Shown: in pieces, positions 36,982 to 45,250 of the stretch | Numbering within the stretch: the first letter of the stretch is position 1 | Layout of the letters: each line of letters opens with the position of its first letter | NCBI RefSeq assembly: GCF_900096955.1 | Contig: NZ_FMYL01000002.1 | Coordinates: forward strand, 1 to 64,000 | Reading direction: 5' to 3' | DNA: 64,000 nt | DNA from: Acinetobacter boissieri | Lineage (GTDB): Bacteria; Pseudomonadota; Gammaproteobacteria; Pseudomonadales; Moraxellaceae | Made by a program: the position numbers and the translations under genes | Notes under the pieces: generated by a model | What the model was told of the DNA's origin: nothing | Seen by the model: only the letters and a program-made list of their open reading frames with translations | Databases searched by the model: none

Positions 36982-37674
36982 TTTCTCATACAGACATGAA
37001 AAAACATCTGAAAGAGTTGGTCAATACAATCTTCCAGCCATTCCTTACGTTTCTTTTTCACCTATGCCCATGTTTTTTCAATAGGATTTAAATCAGGGCC
37101 ATAAGGCGGTAACCATAAAACTTGATGCTCATGTCGTTCCAATAACTCATGTGTGTCTGCTCGCTTATGAAAGGTCGCATTATCCATCACAATGATACTA
37201 TGTTTGGGTAGTTCAGGAATAAGAAAATGCTCTACCCAGAAATGAATACATCTGAATTAATTTTGCAGTCAAATAGGCCTACTGCAAACAACTGATTTTC
37301 ATACAATACACCAATCGTATTGGTTTGGTTCTTTAATTGCCAATTAAATGAGCCATAACATGGTGTTCCTTTTAGAGAGAAACTATGAGGTCGATAATCG
37401 TGTGATTTAAACCCACTTTCATCAAGATAAACAACAGGATGCTTTTGCTTTAGGGTGGCGTAAGGTCTTTTTTAACTGTGATTCCTAAACGTCTTAATGC
37501 ATCATCGTCAATTTTAAAAGGTTTCCTGGGGCGGGTTTTTTTAATACCAATCCGTTTTTTCCAACTCAAAATTGTATTTTTATCAATTTCAAATTGTGCA
37601 GAGACCGCTCGTATGGAATATGCATCCTCGATCTTGGCTATAACTTTTCGTCTAAAATGTTCTGAATAACTCAT
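36978..37674 (-). pseudogene. IS630-family transposase, degenerate
   Basis: Read on the minus strand. orfA (start 37674, MSYSEHFRRKVIAKIEDAYS) is a helix-turn-helix DNA-binding part ending at 37450. The next part continues in the -1 frame at an AAAAAAG run, giving ATLKQKHPVVYLDESGF, the first catalytic Asp. The second Asp is in HSIIVMDNATFHK and the Glu in PPYGPDLNPIEKTW. Between them a further 1-nt loss near 37243-37248 breaks the frame (DVF then stop, while FWVEHFLIPELPKH resumes in another frame), and a TAG at 37062-37064 interrupts KTWA*VKKKRK. The A6G frameshift may be the natural expression signal of the element; the other two lesions inactivate it. Confidence 0.85.
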
Positions 37675-37710
37675 TTTATATTGTCTTACATTTTTGATTG
37701 TTTGACTATA
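36978..37710 (-). mobile_element. IS630-family insertion sequence remnant
   Basis: The right end adjoins a TA-rich junction (CTATATAAAGC, 37706-37716) where a LysE gene is interrupted, matching the TA target preference of IS630. The transposase region covers 36978-37674. No matching inverted repeat is seen at the left side, and the rest of the interrupted LysE gene is not found there, so the element looks deleted at its left end. Confidence 0.75.
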
Positions 37711-38044
37711 TAAAGCTAAAAGGGGCATAGTTTTGGTGAAGCTGAACATGAAGGTTGCTTGACTGTATGATTTTATAAGAGAGATAGAGTAAATAAAAAA
37801 TGCCAATAATTTTAATTAACTCATAAAATAAAATTGAAAAACTCAATACCTGAGAAACAAATAGGCTTAAACAAATAAACATGATACAACAGCCAATACC
37901 AATACCAATACCTAAAATATGAGGAATGGTTTTTTTAAAGCCAAAATTAATACCTGAAGATATTAACATAATATTATTTGGCCCCGGTGTGATAGACGTG
38001 ACTAAGCAGTACAGTGCAAATGACGTCAGTAGGGTAATACTCAT
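37706..38044 (-). pseudogene. LysE/RhtB-family exporter, truncated by IS630
   Basis: The N-terminal half of an amino-acid exporter: TSITPGPNNIMLISSGINFG is the LysE signature and three hydrophobic helices follow. Homology runs to NYAPFSF at about residue 111, where the IS630 end begins; a normal protein is about 205 aa with six helices. The C-terminal half is not found in the window. It lies 19 nt downstream of the BenE-type gene on the same strand and was probably co-transcribed with it. It should be non-functional. Confidence 0.85.
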
Positions 38045-38063
38045 TATTTAAATATCCTATTTA

Positions 38064-39257
38064 TTATTTTTCTTGAGCATATTGAAATTTGGGTTTTAAG
38101 ATAAAATAGGCAACTAAACCAAAAACCACACCCCAAAAAGCAGATCCAAGGCCGAGTAAAGAAAGGCCTGATGCTGTTGTAATAAAAGTAATCAAGCTAG
38201 CCTCTTTATTGCTAATATCTGTAACTAATCCTTGTAGTCCATTTAGCATTGCCCCGATTAATGCTAGGCCAGCTAAAGTGGTCATAAACTCATATGGAAG
38301 AGAAATGAACAGTAAAGTAATCACTGAACTGAATAGGCCAAAAACAATATAGAATAGACCACTAAATATACCTGCAATATATCGCTTATCTGTGTTGTGA
38401 TGGCACTCACTGCCTGTGCAAATGGCTGCTGTAATTGCAGCAAGGTTAACGCCATGCCCGCCAAATATAGATATTAACCCTGAAGTAATCGCAGATAATG
38501 TAATGATAGGACTAGACTTTACAGAGTAACCCGAAGACCGTAAAACAGCCATACCTGGCATAAATTGGCCTGTTAAGCTGACCAATAGTAACGGTATGCC
38601 TAAACTTACGAGTGAGTGAACATTAAAGGTTGGCGCAATAAAAATAGGTTGGGCGAGTGAAAAATGAAGGTTTGAAAAATGAGTCAGTCCTGAAAGTGCT
38701 GAATATACAAAACCTACAATAAGAGTCATAGCCAGTGCATAACGACTCATGATTTTTTTAGAGAACAAATAGATCAGTAGCATGAGTGCAACCAATAAAA
38801 AGTTACTCTGCATGGCTTTAAAGGTATTCATACCAAAATTAAATAAAATACCGACTAGTAGTGCTGAACATATACCCTTAGGAATCAGATTAATAAATTT
38901 ATCAAATATCCCTGATAAACCAATAATAAGTGTTGCTGCAGCTACAAGCATGTATACGGCTACAGCTTCATGGATGTTTACTGTTGTAAATGCCGTGACC
39001 AATAAAGCGGCCCCCGGTGTTGACCACGCTGTAATAATGGGGGTTTTATATTTATAACTTAAAACAATCCCTAAAATACCACTACCTATTGAAATTGCCC
39101 AAACCCAAGACGATACAATGTCAGTAGGTAAGTGCGCAATTTTGGCAGCTTGAAATACAATGACCAGCGGCCCTGCGTAAGAAATGAGAACAGCAAAAAA
39201 TCCTGCAACGAGTGCAGAAAAAGAAAAATCTCTTTTGAGTTGAGCGAAATTATGCAT
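38064..39257 (-). CDS. BenE-family (benzoate/H+ symporter-like) transporter
   Basis: 397 aa, about 11-12 hydrophobic segments. Signature stretches are VSSWVWAISIGSGILGIVLS, ITAWSTPGAALLVTA and GGHGVNLAAITAAICTG, the conserved motif of BenE/YdcO transporters. No benzoate catabolic genes are nearby; it sits divergent from a MocR-type regulator and upstream of a truncated LysE exporter, so its substrate may be an amine or amino-acid-related compound. The gene itself is intact while both neighbours are broken. No substrate can be assigned. Confidence 0.8.
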   Translation of the reverse strand: MHNFAQLKRDFSFSALVAGFFAVLISYAGPLVIVFQAAKIAHLPTDIVSSWVWAISIGSGILGIVLSYKYKTPIITAWSTPGAALLVTAFTTVNIHEAVAVYMLVAAATLIIGLSGIFDKFINLIPKGICSALLVGILFNFGMNTFKAMQSNFLLVALMLLIYLFSKKIMSRYALAMTLIVGFVYSALSGLTHFSNLHFSLAQPIFIAPTFNVHSLVSLGIPLLLVSLTGQFMPGMAVLRSSGYSVKSSPIITLSAITSGLISIFGGHGVNLAAITAAICTGSECHHNTDKRYIAGIFSGLFYIVFGLFSSVITLLFISLPYEFMTTLAGLALIGAMLNGLQGLVTDISNKEASLITFITTASGLSLLGLGSAFWGVVFGLVAYFILKPKFQYAQEK

Positions 39258-39371
39258 TTAGATTGATATTCCATAAACAGTTAAATCATGTTGTGATTGA
39301 ACATCACACGACTCTATTTATGACAAAATATCTATGGTTAAAATAGCTACAGATATATACAATAATATATA

Positions 39372-39404
39372 ACTGTTATGGTATATATTTAAAAACTGTT
39401 ATGG
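39372..39404 (+). promoter_or_regulatory. Direct repeat ACTGTTATGG x2 at the MocR-type gene start
   Basis: Two perfect copies of ACTGTTATGG at 39372-39381 and 39395-39404, 23 bp apart start to start (about two helical turns). The second overlaps the start codon at 39401. MocR-type regulators such as PdxR and GabR are known to bind direct repeats, so this may be the autoregulatory operator controlling the divergent transporter gene too. The assignment is inference. Confidence 0.45.
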
Positions 39405-40794
39405 ATAAAAAAACAACAAAAATAGATGGTGTGATTAATTTTATATCTGAAAAAATAAATACATATGAAATCTTACCAGGTGCAAAGCTACCGTCATTAA
39501 GAGTATTATCAAAACAGTTAGGTGTATCTATATCTACAGTTCTTGAAGCATATGAGAGAATGCTTGCAGAGCATAAAATAGAGGTACGGCATGGTTCTGG
39601 CTATTTTGTTAAAAATACATCGTATATTGCGATTAAAAATACAACGACCTTTCAAAATATAGAAAGTGATCCATTTTGGGTTGCTCATCAGTCATTAATG
39701 GCTACAGAAGCCACTTTAAAGCCTTGCTGTGGTTGGTTGCCTACAGATTGGTTGCCCGAAGCACATATTAAAAAATCTCTTAGAGAATTGCTTACGGGGC
39801 CTTCAGGGGTTTTGCTGAGTTATAGCTCTGTATTGGGTTACACACCACTAAGAGAAATGATTGCAAAAAGAATAAGTGATCTCGGTGCATTGATGCATCA
39901 TGACCAAGTATTACTCACAGACAGTGCAACCCAAGCATTAGATATGATTTGTCGCGCATGGCTCAAAGAGGGAGATACCGTTGTTGTTGATGATCCGTGT
40001 TATTTTAATTTTTTTAGTGTGATTAATTTACTCGGGATTCGTGTGATTAGTGTACCGTTTAACCTCATGGTCCAGATGTCAGTCAATTTTTATTGGCCAT
40101 GAAGCACTCTCCTAAGCTATATATTACAAATTCGGGTATACATAATCCAACGGGGACATCAATTAACATTAGTACTGCGCATAAAATACTAAAAATTGCT
40201 GAAGAGCATAATGTTCTTATTGTTGAAGATGATGTGTACAGTGATTTTGAAAGGGTGCCCACACCAAAATATGCTTTTCTGTCTGATTTTGAGCATGTGA
40301 TTCAAATCAGTAGTTTTTCTAAGTCGTTATCTGCATCATTTCGTTGTGGCTATATTGTTGCGAAGTCTGAATATATAGAAATACTGGCTAAAATTAAAAT
40401 TGCGAGTAATTTTAATAGCAGTCAACTCAATGCAGTATTGGTTCATAACACATTAAAAGATGCTCAATATCGCCGTTATTTAGAATATATGCAACATCGG
40501 CTGAATGATGCAAGATACTATACCGTACATCAGTTGAAGGGCTTAGGGATTGAACCTTGGATTATTCCAAAATCAGGTATGTTTTTATGGTGTGAGCTCC
40601 CTCAGGGTATCTCTGCAAATGCATTAGCAAAAAGTTGCCGTGAAGATCATTTAATTTTAGTTGCAGGTACAGTCTTTAGTCGGGCCAAAAGTGCCGATCA
40701 ATTTATACGTTTTAATGTCTCTCATTGTTTAGATCAGCATATTTTTGATGTGTTAAAAAAACATATGACACGCTTAAGAGAGCGTGTGGTTTAA
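39401..40794 (+). pseudogene. MocR-type GntR/aminotransferase regulator, frameshifted
   Basis: The first frame (39401-40102) has an N-terminal GntR winged-helix (GAKLPSLRVLSKQLGVSIST, YERMLAEHKIEVRHGSGYFV) and the start of an aminotransferase-fold domain (GVLLSYSSVLGYTPLREMIA, DDPCYFNFFSV). After IRVISVPFNL the frame is lost, reading MVQMSVNFYWP and stop. The +1 frame gives GPDVSQFLLAMKHSPKLYIT and continues to 40794 with ITNSGIHNPTG and the PLP-Lys region SSFSKSLSASFRCGYI. One missing base near 40065-40068 (NL-N-GPD expected) accounts for it. If real, the regulator is inactive or truncated to a DNA-binding protein. Confidence 0.85.
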
Positions 40795-40800
40795 ATTAAA

Positions 40801-40832
40801 AAAAGCAGCTTCTTTTATTCGAAACTGCTTTT
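40801..40832. terminator. Bidirectional terminator between the MocR pseudogene and hemP
   Basis: AAAAGCAG and CTGCTTTT with a 16-nt loop, T-rich on both outer flanks, between two converging genes. Confidence 0.65.
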
Positions 40833-40878
40833 GTCCACGTTTATTTTTAGCAAAGTGAATGTTGCTTATGGCGAATGC

Positions 40879-41055
40879 TTACTTCGTTAAAATTAGACGG
40901 TTATTGCGAGTAAGACGTAAACGATATTCTTCACCAGCATGCATTATGCGAATTTCACGACCAAGGGCAAAAAGGTTATTTGAGTGTAGCATTGGTAAAG
41001 TTTGTGTGTTTTCAGGGTTGGTGCTACGTGTAAATAAGTTAAAAGGTGCGTTCAT
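40879..41055 (-). CDS. hemP: Hemin uptake protein HemP
   Basis: 58 aa, below the usual ORF size cut. The C-terminal half, LGREIRIMHAGEEYRLRLTR and NNRLILTK, is the conserved HemP domain; the N-terminus (MNAPFNLFTRSTN) is variable. GGAGAAG precedes the ATG at 41055. HemP/HmuP-type proteins accompany haem uptake systems and can activate the haem receptor gene; no such receptor is adjacent here. Control by iron is well supported by a Fur box and promoter just upstream. A plus-strand frame over the same DNA (40859-41083) is its shadow. Confidence 0.9.
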   Translation of the reverse strand: MNAPFNLFTRSTNPENTQTLPMLHSNNLFALGREIRIMHAGEEYRLRLTRNNRLILTK

Positions 41056-41087
41056 TGGGTTGCTTCTCCGTGGCGTTTGCTAACGGT

Positions 41088-41121
41088 ATAAATGATAATC
41101 ATTATCGAATAATGCTGTCAA
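41088..41121 (-). promoter_or_regulatory. Fur box overlapping the hemP promoter
   Basis: On the plus strand ATAAATGATAATCATTATC (41088-41106) matches 16 of 19 positions of the consensus Fur box GATAATGATAATCATTATC. Reading the minus strand, a -35 TTGACA (41121-41116), an 18-bp spacer and -10 TATCAT (41097-41092) overlap it, so iron-loaded Fur would block RNA polymerase binding. Confidence 0.8.
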
Positions 41122-41192
41122 TGAAAAAATAGTCTTTTTATGAAAATTTTTGTATATGTAAAATAAACTAAATGTTATATGAGTGGGTAAGT

Positions 41193-41594
41193 ATGTTTAA
41201 AACCGAAGTAAATGTGGCAATTGCTTTAATTATTTTTGAAAAATCAGTTTTAGTCGGTTGGCGAGGGGCTGAGCAACATCAAGGCAATAAAAATGAATTT
41301 CCAGGTGGAAAAGTAGAACATAATGAAATGCCTGAGAAAGCATGTCAGCGAGAGATTTTTGAAGAAGTAGGTATTGAGATTTTAGATTGGAGAAAAGTAG
41401 ATTTCATTCAGCATGAGTATGATGATGTAATTGTTAATTTATATGTTTATCTGTCTGAGCTTACTCAGTTAAAGCATGAATGTATTAAAGCACCTTGGTT
41501 TTGGATTGATTGTCAGCAAATACAGACTTTAAATTTTCCTAAAGCAAATGACATTATATTAAAGCGTTTGAGCGAAGGCGATTATTTTCAATAA
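41193..41594 (+). CDS. Nudix hydrolase, MutT-like
   Basis: 133 aa from ATG 41193, chosen over an upstream frame because it gives the family-like N-terminus MFKTEVNVAIALI. The Nudix box is complete: GGKVEHNEMPEKACQREIFE, continuing EVGI (G-x5-E-x7-R-E-x2-E-E-x-G). This fits an 8-oxo-dGTP diphosphatase or similar nucleotide pyrophosphatase, with PWFWIDCQQIQTLNFPKAN near the end resembling MutT. The exact substrate is not determinable. A hairpin terminator follows. Confidence 0.82.
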   Translation: MFKTEVNVAIALIIFEKSVLVGWRGAEQHQGNKNEFPGGKVEHNEMPEKACQREIFEEVGIEILDWRKVDFIQHEYDDVIVNLYVYLSELTQLKHECIKAPWFWIDCQQIQTLNFPKANDIILKRLSEGDYFQ

Positions 41595-41603
41595 GCCATA
41601 AAA

Positions 41604-41636
41604 AAAACCTAAAGTTTAAAATAACTTTAGGTTTTT
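41604..41636. terminator. Bidirectional terminator between the Nudix gene and tRNA-Asn
   Basis: A 13-bp stem, AAAACCTAAAGTT/AACTTTAGGTTTT, with a 6-nt loop, T-rich on both sides. It lies between the converging Nudix gene and tRNA pair. Confidence 0.85.
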
Positions 41637-41644
41637 AAAAATCT

Positions 41645-41720
41645 TGGCTCTCCCACCTGGGCTCGAACCAGGGACCTGCGGATTAACAGTCCGTCGCTCT
41701 ACCGACTGAGCTATGGGAGA
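41645..41720 (-). tRNA. tRNA-Asn (GTT)
   Basis: 76 nt on the minus strand with CCA encoded. Acceptor 5' TCTCCCA pairs with TGGGAGA; D-arm AGCTCAGTCGGTAGAGC; anticodon loop CTGTTAA, anticodon GTT; T-arm GGTTCGAGCCC. The structure is complete. Confidence 0.97.
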
Positions 41721-41728
41721 ATAAGTTT

Positions 41729-41804
41729 TGGCTCTCCAACCTGGGCTCGAACCAGGGACCTGCGGATTAACAGTCCGTCGCTCTACCGACTGAGCTATTG
41801 GAGA
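41729..41804 (-). tRNA. tRNA-Asn (GTT), second copy
   Basis: 76 nt, 8 nt from the first copy and identical apart from a compensated acceptor pair: TCTCCAA pairs with TTGGAGA. This copy is first in transcription order. Confidence 0.97.
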
Positions 41805-41815
41805 ATCTGATGCGA

Positions 41816-41844
41816 ATTCTATGGGTGATCCTTTAATTCGTCAA
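41816..41844 (-). promoter_or_regulatory. Sigma70-type promoter of the tRNA-Asn pair
   Basis: Minus strand: -35 TTGACG (41844-41839), a 17-bp spacer and -10 TAGAAT (41821-41816). The -10 lies 11 nt from the first tRNA base. Spacing and sequence are close to consensus. Confidence 0.75.
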
Positions 41845-42006
41845 GGGAATATTGCTATTAATGTGATTGATTGTATTTTTTATGAGCAAAATCAATCTTC
41901 TAACAAGGTTTTTGTGCTTTAATCGCCTATTTTTAGAGTAATTTTTTAAAAAGAAAGAAAATCTTTAGAAGAAAAGTATTTTTTACTTCTCTTCTAAGTC
42001 AGATCG

Positions 42007-42765
42007 CTATACAGGGTTATTTTGCTCAAAGTAATGGTAGTGTAGGTTAAATTCTTCACACATGGCTTGGCCTAAGCGTTGTACGCCATAGCGCTCTGTT
42101 GCATGGTGGCCACATGAGTAGTAATGCACATCAAGCTCTTTTGCTTCATAAAATGTACGCTCACTGACTTCACCCGATAAATATGCATCGCAACCTTGTT
42201 CAGCAGCTTGAGAAATAAAATCTTGAGCGGCACCTGTACAAAATCCAATTTTTTGAACATGGGTTTTGTGTGCAGGTAGGTGTAAAATCTGTGGTTGAAT
42301 CAACTGGGCCAGTTTTTGCTGAAAATGAGTCGCTGTTATGGGTTCTGGTAGAAAACCAATATTACCAATTGAATGTTTTTGATTTGGGTCTAATGCTATA
42401 ATATCGCGTAAACCTAAAATATCTGCAATGGCTGCATTATTGCCTAGGCTTGGATGGGCATCTAAAGGTAAATGATAAGCCACTAAAGAAATTTGATGTT
42501 CGATCAGTTTTCTAATTCGGTTTCCACGCATACCTGTAATGGCATAGGGTTCGCCTTTCCAGAAATAACCATGATGGACTAAAAGTAATTTGGAACCATT
42601 TTTAATGCATGCATCTATTGCATCCATTGAGGCGGTAACCGCACAGGTGATTGAGGTGACCTCGTTAAGCCCTTCAATTTGTAACCCGTTCGGGGCATAA
42701 TCCTTAAACTCGTTGCTCTTTAAGGTGTGGTCGCACCATTTAATCATGTCGTGAAGTTGGGCCAT
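42007..42765 (-). CDS. Nif3-like dinuclear metal-centre protein (YbgI family)
   Basis: 252 aa hexameric-ring family, often labelled GTP cyclohydrolase 1 type 2. Metal-ligand regions are LLLVHHGYFW near residue 65, VAYHLPLDAHPSLGNN near 100 and the C-terminal CGHHATERYGVQRL. The biochemical role is still debated in the literature I know. Length matches the short (no insert) family. Divergent from the degS-like gene 155 nt away. Confidence 0.9.
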   Translation of the reverse strand: MAQLHDMIKWCDHTLKSNEFKDYAPNGLQIEGLNEVTSITCAVTASMDAIDACIKNGSKLLLVHHGYFWKGEPYAITGMRGNRIRKLIEHQISLVAYHLPLDAHPSLGNNAAIADILGLRDIIALDPNQKHSIGNIGFLPEPITATHFQQKLAQLIQPQILHLPAHKTHVQKIGFCTGAAQDFISQAAEQGCDAYLSGEVSERTFYEAKELDVHYYSCGHHATERYGVQRLGQAMCEEFNLHYHYFEQNNPV

Positions 42766-42919
42766 TGCTTCTATGTGCTCACAAGGTAGTGTTGGTTTAA
42801 CAACATATTGATGATTACAATATGTTAGATTAGATAATGGGTCTCGTAAAATCCAGATTGAAAATAAACGATAAAATAATAGGTATCAATACCTTAAAAT
42901 TGTTCAATGAGGACATTTT

Positions 42920-44095
42920 GTGAATAAAGCATTGAAATGGTTACCCTGGGTAATATTAGCTATTGTAATTTGTTTCTCTTGGGAGTGGCAGAAGTTACAT
43001 ACATCTAAGTTGATGAATCAATCTATTACGTCTTCTGAGCAAGCAATAACAGATGATAAAACTTCTTTGAAGCCAGATGAACCTACGGTAACTTCTTATC
43101 GTTCTGCAGTGAAAATAGCAGCACCTGCAGTAGTGAATATATTTACCACACAGAAAATTAAGAATCAAAATAGAGTGTTGTCAAATGAAAATGGAATACG
43201 AGAGTTTTTTGGTAATCAATTACCTAATTTAAAAAATAAAAATGAAAATAACCTCGGTTCAGGTGTTATTGTTCGAGCAGATGGTTATATTTTGACAAAT
43301 AACCATGTAATTACACAGGCCGATCAAATTATTGTTGCATTAAAAGATGGTCGCCGTGCGGTAGCTCATGTTGTGGGTACAGATCCAGATACAGACTTAG
43401 CTGTGATAAAAATAGATTTAACAAATTTACCTGTGATGTCTTTTAAATTATACGGTAATGAAGTAGGGGATGTTGTCCTTGCGATTGGTAATCCCTTTGG
43501 TGTAGGACAAACAGTAACTCAAGGGATTATTTCGGCTTTAGGTCGTTCAGATCTAGGAATTAACACCTATGAAGATTTTATTCAGACAGATGCTGCAATT
43601 AACCCAGGAAACTCTGGTGGTGCTTTAGTGGATGTAAATGGGCAATTGATTGGTTTAAATACAGCGATATTTTCTCAGTCAGGGGGGTCGCTGGGTATTG
43701 GTTTTGCAATTCCTGCTAAAGTTTGTCAGCATGTGTTTGAATCTATTTTGAAAGAAGGCAAGGTTACACGAGGTTGGCTTGGTTTAAGTTTAGTACCCAC
43801 ACAATATAGTGATGATGTGACCCAAAGTCATGAAGGTGTAGAAGTGGCTAGTGTGTTGCCATCTGGTCCAAGCGCACAGGCAGGGATACGCTCAGGGGAT
43901 TTTATTCTGCGTGTGAATGGTTTAGTAGTGTCTTCAGCATCACACTTGATAAATTATATCGCTTTGCAGTCACCGGGTAGTAGCGTTAAGCTCGAAATAT
44001 TAAGAAATACTCAACCTTTAACGTTGATGGTTATTGTTGGAGAAAGACAAAAGAAACGTAGTCAATCTGAATACATTCCTTTGCCAAGTAGATAA
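42920..44095 (+). CDS. degS: DegS/DegQ-type trypsin-like serine protease with one PDZ domain
   Basis: 391 aa. An N-terminal membrane anchor (WLPWVILAIVICFSWEW) is followed by a trypsin-like domain with triad residues in TNNHVI (His), DPDTDLAVI (Asp) and NPGNSGGALVD (Ser), then one PDZ domain at ~280-370 (SGPSAQAGIRSGDFILRVNG). One PDZ plus a membrane anchor points to DegS/AlgW, the periplasmic sensor that triggers the envelope stress response by cutting an anti-sigma factor; no rseA homologue is in view. Terminator follows. Confidence 0.88.
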   Translation: MNKALKWLPWVILAIVICFSWEWQKLHTSKLMNQSITSSEQAITDDKTSLKPDEPTVTSYRSAVKIAAPAVVNIFTTQKIKNQNRVLSNENGIREFFGNQLPNLKNKNENNLGSGVIVRADGYILTNNHVITQADQIIVALKDGRRAVAHVVGTDPDTDLAVIKIDLTNLPVMSFKLYGNEVGDVVLAIGNPFGVGQTVTQGIISALGRSDLGINTYEDFIQTDAAINPGNSGGALVDVNGQLIGLNTAIFSQSGGSLGIGFAIPAKVCQHVFESILKEGKVTRGWLGLSLVPTQYSDDVTQSHEGVEVASVLPSGPSAQAGIRSGDFILRVNGLVVSSASHLINYIALQSPGSSVKLEILRNTQPLTLMVIVGERQKKRSQSEYIPLPSR

Positions 44096-44126
44096 AAAAA
44101 CAGCCTCATATTGAGGCTGTTTTTTT
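44095..44126. terminator. Bidirectional terminator between degS and the Tim44-like gene
   Basis: CAGCCTCA-TAT-TGAGGCTG, an 8-bp stem with A-run before and T7 after; it overlaps the end of the degS-like gene and precedes the converging stop. Confidence 0.85.
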
Positions 44127-44134
44127 ATCTAGGA

Positions 44135-45127
44135 TTAACTTTCAACTTGAATACCGGCAACTAACCAGTCTTGTTGCGTATTGGTTGGTTTAACAAAGTG
44201 CCAAACCTCTGTGAACGGTTGAGCTTGACTATTTAAATCTTCTGAAACCAAGCCAGTAAAACGAACACTTGCAACATACTGACCATTTTCAGTTGCTGTA
44301 TCTGCAATTTCAGCATTTAAGTTTTGAAATTCAGCAACGTCTTGGTCACGGTTTGCCATAATGTCTTGGTACATTGAGTTATATAAATCGCTGGTTAAAT
44401 AGCGACGAATTTCTTCAATATTGCTTGCTGTATTCATAGATTGAATATGGTTAAAGCGTTGGCGTGCAATACGTAAAAACGCTGCTTGCTCTGTACCATC
44501 TGGTAACGTACTACTATTGTTTGTCGCAAAAGGTGCCGAGTTACTATTACTTGGGTTACCACCTACACTTTGCCCATAAATATTGCTATTTGAGTTCTGT
44601 GTATTGTTTTGTCCAAACGGTGCTGTTGTTGTACCACCATTATTCGGCGCATACGGGTTACTACTCTCTGACTTTTTTTTTGCACTCATTTTACGAAAAA
44701 TAAAGAATGCAGCACCCGCAATTAAAATCAGCCAAATCCAAGAAGGAATGCCAGATTTTTTCTCTTCAGGCTGTTTAACTTCAGCAGGCTGGGAGGCACT
44801 TGCTGTTGCTTGGTTGTTCGAGTTTGTGTGAGATGTTTTATCGTCTGCTAAAGCATTCGCAGCAATCGCACCGACTGCAGCACCTGCAACACCTGCTGCA
44901 ACCATTCTACCTGTGTTTGAACCTGTTTTTTGCTGTTGTGTTGCAGCAACAGGTGCTTGAGGAGGAATAGATTGTTGTTGAGGTTGCTGTCTCGATTGGC
45001 TTGGGGCCATTGAGCGCTGCATACCTTGGCTTTTGCCATTACCAGCACGTTTTGCTTCTACTAACGGTGAAACCACCAAAGTTGCCATTAAAATAGCAGC
45101 AACTAAGCCACGTTGGCGTAATTTCAT
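44135..45127 (-). CDS. Tim44-like domain protein
   Basis: 330 aa. N-terminal signal-like segment (RGLVAAILMATLVVSPLVEA), a low-complexity Gln/Pro region, a Gly/Ala helix (MVAAGVAGAAVGAIAANAL), a second membrane helix (SGIPSWIWLILIAGAAFFIF), an Asn/Ser-rich linker and a C-terminal alpha/beta domain from ~215 (EQAAFLRIARQRFNHIQSMN, LTSDLYNSMYQDIMANRDQD). The last domain is the Tim44-like fold of bacterial membrane proteins. Function is unknown. Confidence 0.8.
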   Translation of the reverse strand: MKLRQRGLVAAILMATLVVSPLVEAKRAGNGKSQGMQRSMAPSQSRQQPQQQSIPPQAPVAATQQQKTGSNTGRMVAAGVAGAAVGAIAANALADDKTSHTNSNNQATASASQPAEVKQPEEKKSGIPSWIWLILIAGAAFFIFRKMSAKKKSESSNPYAPNNGGTTTAPFGQNNTQNSNSNIYGQSVGGNPSNSNSAPFATNNSSTLPDGTEQAAFLRIARQRFNHIQSMNTASNIEEIRRYLTSDLYNSMYQDIMANRDQDVAEFQNLNAEIADTATENGQYVASVRFTGLVSEDLNSQAQPFTEVWHFVKPTNTQQDWLVAGIQVES

Positions 45128-45250
45128 TAATTTTTCCTATGAAAATTAAACAAAGTTAAGACTACATTTATGCAGTTAATATTCAAAAATTCAATAGCAA
45201 AGGCTAAAAAATAACAAAATGTAGCGTTATGATGCAAATATGAGGCATAT

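Noticed and set aside
37450..37806. Intact two-ORF IS630 element
   Set aside because: The A6G shift could be natural, but a second frameshift and a nonsense codon downstream and the lack of a left terminal repeat make it a remnant.
40859..41083. 74-aa plus-strand frame
   Set aside because: It covers hemP on the opposite strand, which has a conserved domain, RBS, promoter and Fur box; the plus frame has no family resemblance.
41645..41804. tRNA-Asn pair as an integration (att) site
   Set aside because: No integrase nearby and no partial tRNA 3' repeat other than the intact tandem copy.
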